From Bugulina stolonifera (Eukaryota > Bryozoa > Gymnolaemata > Cheilostomatida > Bugulidae), in assembly GCA_935421135.1 (NCBI GenBank), contig OW285191.1, positions 13,891,700 to 13,955,699 on the forward strand: a DNA stretch of 64,000 nt, read 5' to 3'. The notes below the pieces were generated by a model. The model did no database searches. It saw only the letters and a program-made list of their open reading frames with translations, and was not told the origin of the DNA. The first letter of the stretch is position 1. Each line of letters opens with the position of its first letter. This document shows positions 48,983 through 60,500 of this stretch, piece after piece. A program made the position numbers and the translations under genes.

Positions 48983-51841
48983 TTACAGTTTAGATTTCCG
49001 GAGCATAGAATTATTAGGATCAATTTTTTTAAGAAAGTTTTCTAAAGCGGTAAGGTATTCCTGTTGATAGAAAATGTAATGTTGAGCATGTGCAGACGAT
49101 TCCCAATGAAGTGAATCAACATCATAACCATTTAGTTGTTGGTACTTAATGACATGAGTCATGCTGGTAGGGTCACACATGGGGTCATCCAACGAATAAA
49201 AATATAGAATGGGTGCCTTTGGTGCAGGATTATTGTAGAAACAGTCGATGAAATAGTCATAGAGTCTGACTGTCCATTGATGTGTTAATGTAAAGTAAGT
49301 GAGTAGAGATCGAGTTATACAGGCCTGAGTGAACTTGGACTTTGTCACGGCGTGGGCTATTCCTGCTACCATCCTATGGGTACCACCTATTAATATAAAC
49401 ATGCAATGTATATGGTAGAGTAGAGAAGAGTATATCAGATGAGGCCAACCACTGTGTCTTACTTGTTATAATACTATGTTAATCTCTGTAGAGCAACATT
49501 ATTTTAATTACACAATATTACACAGAATAATGTATTCACTCATGTGTCTTGTGAAATCCGTTGCATTGATTCAGTGTCAATAATGATTTTTAAAATTTTA
49601 CCCATTTTCTTCTTATACTGTAATATTTGTCATTAGTGTAATAACGAGCATTCACATGTACATGCACAAGTAAAGGGTAATAGGCACAATTTGAAGTTGT
49701 GCCCCTTTGGTGAGACATTAAAGAGAAGACAACTTATAATTAACAACATATTATGGTGATTTCTATTGGCCAATTAAGCAAATTAAACAAATCAAGTGGT
49801 TTCCAGTTTCATGAAATAGGCCTACATAAAAAACTGCATATGTAGATGTGACATTTGCTTGTTGACATTAATATGCGTTGGTATTGCACTTACCAATAGT
49901 AACACTGTCATTAACAAATCCTAGTATTCTACTGATCACCTCTCCGTGAATGTCTGGTTTCTCTTTCATTTGTGAAAACAGGACGGACAGTAAATATGTA
50001 CCAATACTGAAACTGCAATACAGAAACATATAAATATGTTAGTAGACTACTAATTGGATTGCAAAGCTTATATAAGGAACCAGGTAGTCTGACTCTTCTT
50101 ATCACTTAGCTTAAGTATTGCATAGTTATGATTACACATGTAGTATAAAATCTGCTAATAAAAATGTTCAATACTAAAATACATTCGAAGTAGAGGGTCA
50201 GTAAAACAATTCATATCAATCCAGAGATCAAATAAAGTAAATGTGACTCGACTGACGGAACCTAACCTGTGAAAAATCAGAGGTCTGTGAACGAACTCAC
50301 TGGAAGACAAGCTAGTGAATAAACTCTGTGTGAGAGAGTAGCTACGTGTGGGCCACAGGAAGTGGCTAGGTTGAACAGTACACGTCATTACGTCATATCC
50401 TACAACAAATAAGTAGCTATCACAATAATGTGATATGAATCTCATTTGGAAACTGTTGACTGTACAATATTTAATAACACTGACCTCTTTGATGATAGAG
50501 TTCGATGTACTTATTGACATGCTTGGGATGAGCATGAAGCCATGGGAGGATAACAACTAATGGGGCATTCTCTCTCTGTAGATGTTTAGCTATAGGCAGA
50601 TCTGTAGGGTAGTATGGCATCTTACTGCTCTACAATATTATAGACATCATAGCGGCTAGAGTGACATACATGCAAGTTGAATATGATTGTATGTATCTCA
50701 ATCACAATCACTCAGTTGTCATGAAGTAACCAATGTACTGTAATGGTACAGGACATTTGTATACGACTCCAGCTACCCGGATAAAACCCTATAGCACCTT
50801 AAGTGCCTAGTAGTTGCCACAGCGCTACTCAACTAACACTCGTACTCTCATACCTAGCTGTTCGTATACTCATACTCAGCTGTATTGCATGTCTAAACCA
50901 CTCATTTACTGTCTACATACGTGTATCTATGTGTTTATATATCAATGTACATTCATGTATGATAATTACTAAGTCTTTTGGTACCTTTTATACCCATGTA
51001 AAGAGGCCCGGCCTCTCAGAATCACTTGATATTCATTTTGTACATGAATTGGATGATTATAAGCAGCTTTTGTATAACCCGACCTATTTTGGGTTGGCCG
51101 TCAGGCTTCCGGCGGCCATGTTGTTGCGCAACTTCCGGACGACCTTATCGTCTTTTCCCGACACTACGTCGGGCGGAAGTCCTTATACTATATAAAGGGC
51201 CATGTTTTATCATTCGTTGTCTCAGTCTTCACTTGGCTTTCAATAAAGACACATCTATATTTGATACAGAGACTTTCACTTCCTTTTGTCAGATCATTCG
51301 CTTAGCGAACCGCCTACTAGGTCGAATCACTCTCTTTCATGGTATAGTCTGAAGGTCAGACTTGGGACCAGATGGGTCGTCTCTGGTAGTTATTGGACTA
51401 CTGAGACCGCTCGATCTTTCATGTAATGAGAAGGCCTAGCACCACTCATAGGCACTTCAGTTTTGGGTCGGTAGTCGTCCAAGGACGACCGCACGAAATA
51501 CCTCAAACCATTACAGTACCACTATCTAGCAGCTATGCATTATTCCATAGATGAAGAAACTGATGTCCAGCTATAGTAGCAGAGTTGTAATTGAAAACAG
51601 CTGAAATTTCGGTAAAGTTTTACTTGTAGGCCTTCTTAAGTTATTTGTAACACAGCCCAATTATACATTGTAAATCAAGTTCAATACATTAAGTAGCTAC
51701 CTTGGAGCGCAGTGGTCTTCTTACTAAGTTATGATTGGAGACGCTGCCATGAGTAAGCAAATTTGATGCATTTGACATTGTTACTAGCGATAATCGAGAG
51801 AGATTTGTAGCAAAATTAATATTGAGCTTCTGCAGAATCAT
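48983..51841 (-). CDS. TMEM53: TMEM53/DUF829-type alpha/beta hydrolase (5 exons, 313 aa)
   Basis: Exons 51841-51701, 50629-50485, 50399-50267, 50012-49894 and 49386-48983 join in phase (314 codons with stop). Landmarks of the DUF829 family: PLVVILPWLHAHPKHVNKYI (first strand), YHQRGYDVMTCTVQPSHFLWP, the nucleophile region PLIFHSFSIGTYLLSV (Ser in HSFSIG), PILYFYSLDDPMCDP (acid) and ESSAHAQHYIFYQQEY (His). Length is close to the usual 270-300; the extra N-terminal residues (MILQKLNINFATNLSRL) are basic and Ser-rich and could be a targeting sequence. Family members are nuclear-envelope or membrane proteins with poorly defined substrates; catalysis is inferred from the retained triad-like residues. 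The first intron carries a solo LTR. Confidence 0.85.
50739..51515 (+). mobile_element. solo LTR, 777 bp
   Basis: It begins TGTAATGG and ends CCATTACA (perfect 8-bp inverted ends, TG...CA) and is flanked by the 4-bp target duplication GTAC (50735-50738 and 51516-51519). Inside are a TATA box (TATAAA, 51191-51196) and, 50 bp on, a polyadenylation signal (AATAAA, 51242-51247), as in an LTR U3-R region. No internal retroelement sequence is next to it, so it is a solo LTR left by recombination. It lies in the first intron of the TMEM53-like gene, in the opposite orientation. Confidence 0.9.
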
Positions 51842-52890
51842 CTGGAAGCCTGAAATAAAGGTGAAACATCAGCATCAGCTGGAATTTACTAAAAGATCAA
51901 TGGTTAAGAGTATGGCAAATAATATATGAAACCAATTACAGAGAAAGCTGGATGACTTATGTTAAAACTAGCTTGCAATCCAGAGCCAACAGACTAAAAA
52001 CTAACAATGCTATGAAATGGACTGCAAAGATAAGCTAATGAATACAAGATGAAGATGAAAACAAAAAATATTGCTGTTGACGAAGAGTGTACTGCTCCTC
52101 ATTAAATAATGCCAAATCTGCATCAAAGGGTTCTGGCATCAGCATTACCATTTCCAATAAACAAGCTATTAATTGTAATTCAAAGGTATCTTTTTCGATT
52201 CAGCTCTCAGAGACAATGAATCAACGGAGTTTCTCCAGAAATTTGGATGCAGTGTTGCAATGCAAAGTGTAGTATTTGGCAGAAACGACACTCTTATTCT
52301 TATTGAATTAGCTATTTTTCTGTGGTGTAAATTGTTTTAGTTATTTGTATTAGGGTTAGATGAAACAAAAGTAACAAAAGTCAAATAAAAAAATCGTTCT
52401 TGCAAAAGGTTATGGCCAACTATCTTTGTTATAGCGATTTAACCTTTTGCCACGCCCCTTAAGAATAAATTGGCCAATAGAACTCGGTATATAATTTTTC
52501 AGTGTATTTGTCATCTGTGCGATGATTGGTTTAACAGATCATAATACACAGTTGGATCCTTATGGAAGCAGGTAGTCATCGGTAATGTAATGCAACGTTA
52601 TAGTTTTTGTAGATTGCCCACACGCGAGGGGTTAAGTGAACAGCATGATAAAAATAGAGTGTATAGCACGACAATAGTAGAGTATAAGCCGAAGGGGAAA
52701 TTGTGTTCTACATTCTACTCGACTTGCTCTTGCTCAATGCTCACTGCTACTGATATTGACACTAGTTTATTGTACTACAGGTAGCAGGAGTGAATGTAGA
52801 TTGAATGCAATGTTTGTTGTTTTTTTAAATACATCATTTTGAAGCTAAAAGCATGCATGCACATCTCGTCATCTGGTGCAGAGAAACCCC

Positions 52891-52948
52891 TGGCGATTTA
52901 CTAGTTTTAGTTTATTTAATTAAATAAACTAAAACTAGTAAATCGCCA
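52891..52948. repeat. 58-bp perfect palindrome
   Basis: Two 29-base arms with no spacer (TGGCGATTTACTAGTTTTAG... and its exact complement), centred at 52919/52920. Confidence 0.97.
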
Positions 52949-53434
52949 TAAATAAAAATCAGATGAAATGTTATATAATAATGTAAAATTAAAATAATGA
53001 AAATATTGTTAATTTATTATACTGACTGATTGATTATCGCTATTATAATTATAATTATAGACCTATAATAATATAATTAATATTATTTTATATTAATATA
53101 ATATTATGATTATTACATATATCAATATTATTAATTATTTAAACTTTTGTTATAATTTTGACTCGGTTCCGAATTTGAATTTACATACCAGCATCAATCA
53201 TGAAGCCTTATTTCTAAAGAAAGAGCAAAAAAATAAAATCATGGAGCCACTATGAATATGAATATTACTATTAGCACTAGACTAGTTTAACTAATAAGTA
53301 GGCTGATAATTATAATATAGGGCTAATGGTAATAGATTCAGATTGGTTTTGTTTTGGGCTCACACAGGGCTCTCAACTTGATAAAGTGAAAAATCCTAAT
53401 AAAATGTCGAATTGAGGAAAAAGACGTCACTGTG

Positions 53435-53497
53435 GGGCCGAAGGCCCTGCCAGCCCGCAAAGCGGGCTGCCTGGGAGGGGCGGCGGAGCGCCCTCCC
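53435..53497. repeat. three consecutive GC-rich hairpins
   Basis: GGGCC-GAA-GGCCC (53435-53447), CAGCCCGC-AAA-GCGGGCTG (53451-53469) and GGGAGGG...CCCTCCC (53473-53497) follow each other with 3-nt spacers in otherwise AT-rich DNA. Confidence 0.9.
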
Positions 53498-53921
53498 GCG
53501 TTTGAAAATTTTTTTAACCATGCCATCTAAAATGGCACTATTTCAAGCAATTCTAGTCATATTTTACTTAAAATGTGCTGTGCTTGGTAGAGGTTGTAAC
53601 ATGCAACTTGTATGTATTTGGCAGAACAAACAAAGATGCAAATAGGGCATACAGTATATACATGTACAGTGTAGATGTAGGTGGTGGAGATACAGGTAAC
53701 TATCCATAATACATATTTAAACAAAATACAGAAAAAATATAGGCCTATAATGTTTTTTAAAATATAGTATTTAGCTGTATGAAAATGAAACACTGACACT
53801 TCCGCTAACTGGTATACCACATGTGGAACATACAGGCTTCCTCATCTTTAAATGTTTTTGGTGTTGAGCGAGTACCCTTCCTACTCTTTGCTTGGGGGGG
53901 GGGGGGGTTCAATACATTCAC

Positions 53922-53978
53922 GGCCAGACTCACTCTGAGAAGAAGATGACCCATCTTCTTCTCAGAGTGAGTCTGGCC
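53922..53978. repeat. hairpin with 27-bp perfect stem
   Basis: GGCCAGACTCACTCTGAGAA-GAAGATG, loop ACC, then the exact inverted copy. Confidence 0.97.
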
Positions 53979-54549
53979 ATCTTTTAATTCTATCATATCT
54001 ACTGTGTTGGAGGCAGTGTTCGAAGTGGAATAAATGAGATGGGTACACAATGCATGCAGAAAATATTTAAAAATTTTGACTTGTCTCCCTTGTTTTCCTG
54101 TCAATATCTAAAATGTTGTTATTTTTGGGTAAACAGTAGTACTTTGGACCTTCTAATATAAAAGTATTTGCCACACATATTATTACCTATTTCTTATGTG
54201 TTATTTTATAAAAACTACTAATGTTAAAATGGAAAATACTTCGGACACCCATTTGATTCAAATATTAAATTGACTAGGCTAGCGACCTTTCAACCTGTCT
54301 ATAGATTTCGTTGGCTAGACTTTGTTTTTGTGTGGCTTTAGCGCTAGTTAATCTACTAGTAAAAAATCCTAACACAATAGCAAAATCCTATTCAGTGAGT
54401 GAATAATATGGCAATTCGTCCGAATGCCCAAAAGGGAAGGACAAATCCGAACAATTTGGATTTAATCTGAGTAGTTGAGAGCCCTGCTCACAGGTAATTC
54501 AAATTTTATTGTAGTATTACTTATGCAGGTGTTAGAGATCTAGTTAAAT

Positions 54550-57500
54550 ATGAGGAACAAAGGAAAACAAAAGCGCAATTATGTCCCGATGTCGAAAGGT
54601 CCACCAAAGCTATCAAAGGACGATGAAGAAAGTCAATCAATGGCGTTATTTGACAGCTCTATCCCATCTGGAAAGAGGTGACATATGATAAGCAAATTGT
54701 TGTGTTCTAAAATGATGACTGGTTACTCACCATTTCTCACAATAGCCGTTTTAATCATTGTGGGATTCTGCATAATAGCTAGCTCTATCAGCGACCTCCA
54801 TTTCGCTCTATCCATGGTATCGTCTTTTTCTAATTGCCACATTCTCGTATCTGTTCTGATCGTATCCATCCATCTATGTTTCAGTCTACCTCTCTTTCTT
54901 TTGTCTTCAACACCAATATTACCGACTTTCCTAGTGTCTTCCTCCTCCCCTCTACGACATACATGCCCATACCATTGCAGTCTTCTCCTTTCTCATTATT
55001 ACACTGACAGCCTCTGCTCCTGCTAGTTCGCTAATCTCCTCATTCCTCCTATGCTCCTCTAGGCTGATGGTGACTGGTTACTCCTAGACATAAATGATGT
55101 TTGGACTAGATAATGAAACAGCCCATGTAATTTACAACTGGCCTATCTCATTATTTCCCAGGTGCCGGTTCACTATCTAGACTGGCCAAAATGCTAAATG
55201 ACTGCAATGGCCTGGCAATATCTTATCCATGTTGTGTTTGTAAGTTTGTCAAATTTGTCTGTCTATTCTAGATCTCCATTTCATTATTTTTTAGGCCCAA
55301 ATGTTACCTGGAAATCAAGGATTATCATTTTATTGTTTTGATTTCAAACCCTAATAAGCTGGAATATGTGTTCATTTACATGAACAGCGTACTCTTTTTA
55401 TCTAGGCAGTTGGACAGTTTGTTAAAATTTCATTTTTCATTTTACAGGTCAAGTAACATACATCAAACAATCTCTATCTATGTTGTTTTTTCTGTAGTTC
55501 TAAAAAAGTTCACCGTGTTTATGATGTGGAAGAGTCAGACAATCGGGTAAGTTTGGCACAAGTCAGCACACGTGACAGCTCTTACAGTTTTACATAATAT
55601 GGCCTAATAAGCATAGCAGAACACTACTATAATAAGTCAGATCAGTAGTAATACCTTTTACTCTGGCTGATTCCCTCACTCTCACGTTGCTCCACGTCTC
55701 ACCATTGTATCTTATGCATCATCAATAATCCTACCTAATCACCAGTTACCAAAAGGGAAAATTTTACTGAATAATAAATGCTGTAACCTATATTTCCTCA
55801 CTCACTGGCAGCCCATTCTAGTGTTAGGTTATTGCAAGCTGTTGTCTGCTACTGCTAGGTTATTGCAGGTATCTAGTGACTCGGACAGCGATGACTCGGA
55901 TAATGAACCAGGAGCCAAGGAACAGTTAATGGCAGCATTAGGTGTTCAAGCTGACCAATCATCTGATGAGGAAGATTCTGCCATGTCAGATGCTGGCACC
56001 TCGGAAGAAGATATCAGTGGAACCTCTGCAGACGAATCAGATGAACTCTCAGGTAGGCCTACTCTTTGTTTACCCTTGTTACACTTACATTGTTCTATGC
56101 TATCATGTTATCTTCTCTTGTGATGTTTGCTTGCATTTTTGAGCTGCTACATTGTTTTTTTGATAAGATGACACTGAGGATGCTGAGAGACTAGAAGACG
56201 CGGAGCTTGGTGAAGCTGTATCAGGAGAGGATAGTGAAGGTATTCTTGCTTACCATCTCTCTATATGACTTCTAGTAGCTGAATATTTCGTTGCCGTATG
56301 TGAATGAAAATTGGAGTTAATGTCGTATATAGTTGGGAATATTGGGTGTTAGAAAATATGTACCTGTAGAGCAATGGTGGCAGGTAATATGCGAATTGAA
56401 AGTTTTCGTTTCAATCTGCTAGTTTTTCTAATCCAGCAAACACATGTCTTCACACGTCATGGAAAATAAGTATATATGCATATATATGTATACTTTCTAT
56501 GTCTACAGAGGACGGGGATATTGTTGGAGGGAACAAGAGACCAGCCTCTTCCTCAAGCGAAGACATATCTGGTACAGAAGAGGAACTCAGTCTAGCTGAT
56601 TCCAGCTCTGAGCATTCCGATGGAGATTCTTCATCTAGACCCGATCAGTTTGATAACTCCACAACTAAAGTATGTGTAGCCAGGATCTTTCAATCAGTCT
56701 ATTTGAGATTGTCACTTTGTATTCGCATACACATGTCACTTCATTTACTTGATATGGTATAATAAATAGTTTTTATGCGTTAGAATGGAAAACCAAAGAA
56801 GAAATTGAAGCCTTTGGACTACGCTGTGGACCCTGATGATAATCTAGAACCTGAAAATACAGTCAAAGCAAAGACAGTAATATCTGAGAAAATCAAACCT
56901 GACGGTGGGTGAAAAACTCTTTGGCTAGCTTATCTCAATGTACAATGACATTATTATGTTTCAATCATGTGACTATATCACCTTGTGTTATTGGCTTATC
57001 GGAATACTATAATTCATTATACTGTTCTGAACTTGTACTCATTGATAATAAGTGATTGCTTTCACTGTATTGGCCCAGTTGATGTATTGAGTTATTGGAG
57101 TCATTCCAAAGTTAGTAGTTGGAGTTGTGCTATACCCTCTGAGCCTTGCTGCTCACTATTGTCTATTCGTTACTAAACAGTACATGTGGAACTATTGTAT
57201 GCGTATCTGCTGCAAGCTCACATGATATTTGTAGATAATTTCTGTACACATTTTGAACATGACATGGACGGAAGTAACGTAGCCACATTGGGGGATAAGA
57301 AACAGTGGGTTACAGAGAGACTGGAGGTAAGACTTGTACCATAGCTGTCGTGCATATTTCAATCTGGTATACGTTCTATATGCACAATCATGTGCATTGC
57401 ATCTTTCCAGTGGCTGAATTCGCGTGTCCCAAAGGTGTCCTGCCATTTGTATACCCGAGACTGTACACAGACATGTGCATGTACATGTATATGCAGATTA

Positions 57501-60500
57501 GGAAAGGGCCAAGTTACGGGAATGGTATTGAATAATAGTACAAGGCATAAATCATTTCCAAATATACCGGTTGGTCTACCTGTGTTTAATCTACTCAGTA
57601 ATTTCTTCCTATAGCTGGGTAGTCTGGGTAAAGCTATACATTCCCACCCTCCTTCTGGACACAAACTGGAATTGCAACCCGCTACATCTTCTCTGCCGTC
57701 CCTTGGCCTCAGATCCAGACTGTTTAACCTGGTCGGGAAAACCCTGAAGCAGCAGTGCAATGTGAAACAGATAGGTGATACGGAACCCACACTAAGTGCA
57801 GCACAACGTAGCATGTTTGATATTATCAATCAGTACAAGGTTAGTAGTGGTAGCAGTTAGTACTGGTAACACAGTATCTCCAGTTTGGAATTGTCTTACC
57901 CCTACATTTCACTCAGAATGTACATAATTTATAGATTAAGGAATAATAATGATACATACACACATAGTAATAATACATGATCATGTAGCTTTATGGTTTG
58001 TAGTGATTTTACATGTAGTTATGATTATTACATATTCCTCAAGTTTTTCTTGTTATCATGTTTGCTGTTGCAGGACTTGTACAACCCCACCCTTACTTTT
58101 GACAAGCTTGAGGAGCACAGAATGGTCTACTGTCTACACTCCCTCAATCATATTCTCAAGTAAGTCATATCTTTACAGAAGTGCTTGATTTAACATGAAA
58201 AAAATTTATTTATGCCAGACTTTTCTAGTCCGCTCAACCGGACCAGCAGCATTATCCTATGGTACTTGGTTCCATTAGGCAGTAAGCCAAAAGCATTACT
58301 TCCTTACTAAACCGTTATTTCAGTATCAATCTTATGTTAAAATAGTTGTTATATTATACTCAGACTTGCATATGTCTTGCTACTTTAGAACAAGGCTGAG
58401 GGTCACACTTAACAGTGAGGAGAAGCGTTCCACAGATCTGAAGAAACAGGCTTCAGACAAGTAAGTACTGCCTAGTGTTTAGTGCTTCAAGCTAACTGAG
58501 TCATAACCCAGACCCCTTTTCTCTCTGTTGGTGACGATCTTCTCTGTAGCCTTGTAAAACATACATTGGTATTACAGCATAACTTACATCTGTTCACCTG
58601 ATGTATTGTGACAAAAGCGTACCAGCGATAGCAACGGCTTTGTCAAACTGGCTAGCAACACTATTATGCTTTCATAGTAAACCAGTACTGTGTGTTACTT
58701 TATACTCTTTATTCGTGTTTATCATAGAGAATACAGGGATCAGGGTTTAACAAGACCTAAAGTACTGATTCTCACACCGTTTAAAGAATGTGCTAGAAGA
58801 ATAGTCAATATGTTTGAATCTCTACTCATGACCAAGAAAAAGGTATGTCATTTCCTAGGCATATAATAGCCACGTACATGTGTGATATCCCTCATGATCT
58901 GGTTCTAGGGAGTATAGAGTAGATGGTGTGGTAGAGATTTTGGTATGAATAGAGTTGGTGGAAACTGGTATTATCACGGTGGGTAGAACTTTGAGATGGA
59001 GTTTATAGTTTCTGGAGATGTTTCAATGTTGTTAATGCTTTGATTTCAGAGTTTCATTACTAACAAGAAGAGGTTCACAGAGGAGTTTTCACCCGAGGAA
59101 GAGTCCGCCATTAATCCTAAGAAACCAGGTAAAGCTTAGACCAAGTCAAACGCAAACCATCCCCAATTATCCTCAATGAAGGTGCCGTACTGGTAACAGG
59201 AAAATGGTATATACGACCATGCATATAGTGCAGGAATACGCGTATATGGATACATTTCTAACTGACCATGGGCATTGACCCGGGGCACTGACCAGGGCAT
59301 TGCCAGGGTTCGAACACTGAACTTTGGTGCTCTACTGTGCCTATTCTATATCACACAGCAATGTGGTCATGTTTTTTGTTTACTCTATTCTGCTCTAACT
59401 ATACCATGATATCCTCTATAGATGATTACTTGAAGACATTTGAGGGGAACCTAGACGACTGCTTCCGACTGGGTGTACAGCTGAGCAAGTCTGGTATGAA
59501 ACTATACGCTGACTTCTATAAAGCTGATATACTTCTCTGTTCTCCCCTGGGACTCAGGCTAATTCTAGGGGCTGAAGGGTGGGTACCACATACAACCGTT
59601 CTCTAATTAGTTTATCACCTGTCTAATCTGATTGATGTTAGTCTCCGAATATATCGAGTAGTTAATCTAGTAGTCAAATGAGCCTCTAAATGAGATTATT
59701 GTACGTAATTGCTAGTTCTGATTGTTGAACTGGTCCCGACTTTCTTTGTTTGTACGAGTCATTCTAGACTCTTACAAGCATAACGTGTCTAGTTCATTAG
59801 TTGTAACTGTTCGTATCACAGAGCCTCCCAATCACTAATACCATATGAACGTTTACTTGTATATTGTATGACATACACCCTTTAATATTATATATAACGT
59901 ACACATGTATGTACACAATACACATGTGCACGTCATTAATATACGGATGGATGTAATATGCTGTTCCAGTGATTTAAAGAGGGACTATGACTTCATGTCA
60001 TCAATAGAAGTACTCATCCTAGACCAGGCAGATGTGTTCCTCATGCAGAACTGGGACCATGTACTGGTTAGTATATAATCTAGTAATTCACTATTCCTCC
60101 TCGGTTCACGGGATGATTGGTTGGTAGGTCTGTAGATTATGATACATGCATGTAGAAGGTTGGCAAGTCTGTTGTCTAGCACAAGTTTGGTAAGTCTGTA
60201 ATTGTTAGGATTCTGTGAAGCCCTCTGTACACTTGTACATAGAATATAATTTTTGTTGGTAAAATAGAGTCATTTGCCGGATCTAGTTTCCACTGCAGAA
60301 AATGAATTGTAATCGTACATGGTTGCAGTCTCAAGCTGCATTATTCTACAATTTAGTGCATGCATGTTGACTGTTTCATAACATTACCAATGTAGGAAGT
60401 GTAGTATTAATAGTGAAATAGATGGTATTATGATAAATTTTATATTAACAACACCATAATGTACCGTTACTAACTATTGTTACTACTAGCATGCCATGAG

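Larger units (their letters stand above)
51842..54549. other. gene-free AT-rich stretch with palindromes
   Basis: No exon is supported. It holds a 58-bp palindrome (52891-52948), an extremely AT-rich block (52950-53160), three GC-rich hairpins (53435-53497), a G-run (53895) and a 27-bp-stem hairpin (53922-53978). It separates the divergent TMEM53-like and UTP25 genes, so their promoters should lie at its two ends. Confidence 0.6.

Noticed and set aside
51026..51352. Plus-strand ORFs at 50.8-51.35 kb
   Set aside because: They fall inside the solo LTR and have no protein similarity that I recognise.
53338..53645. ORFs across the GC-rich hairpins
   Set aside because: The Arg/Ala/Pro-rich frames are a by-product of the hairpin sequence.
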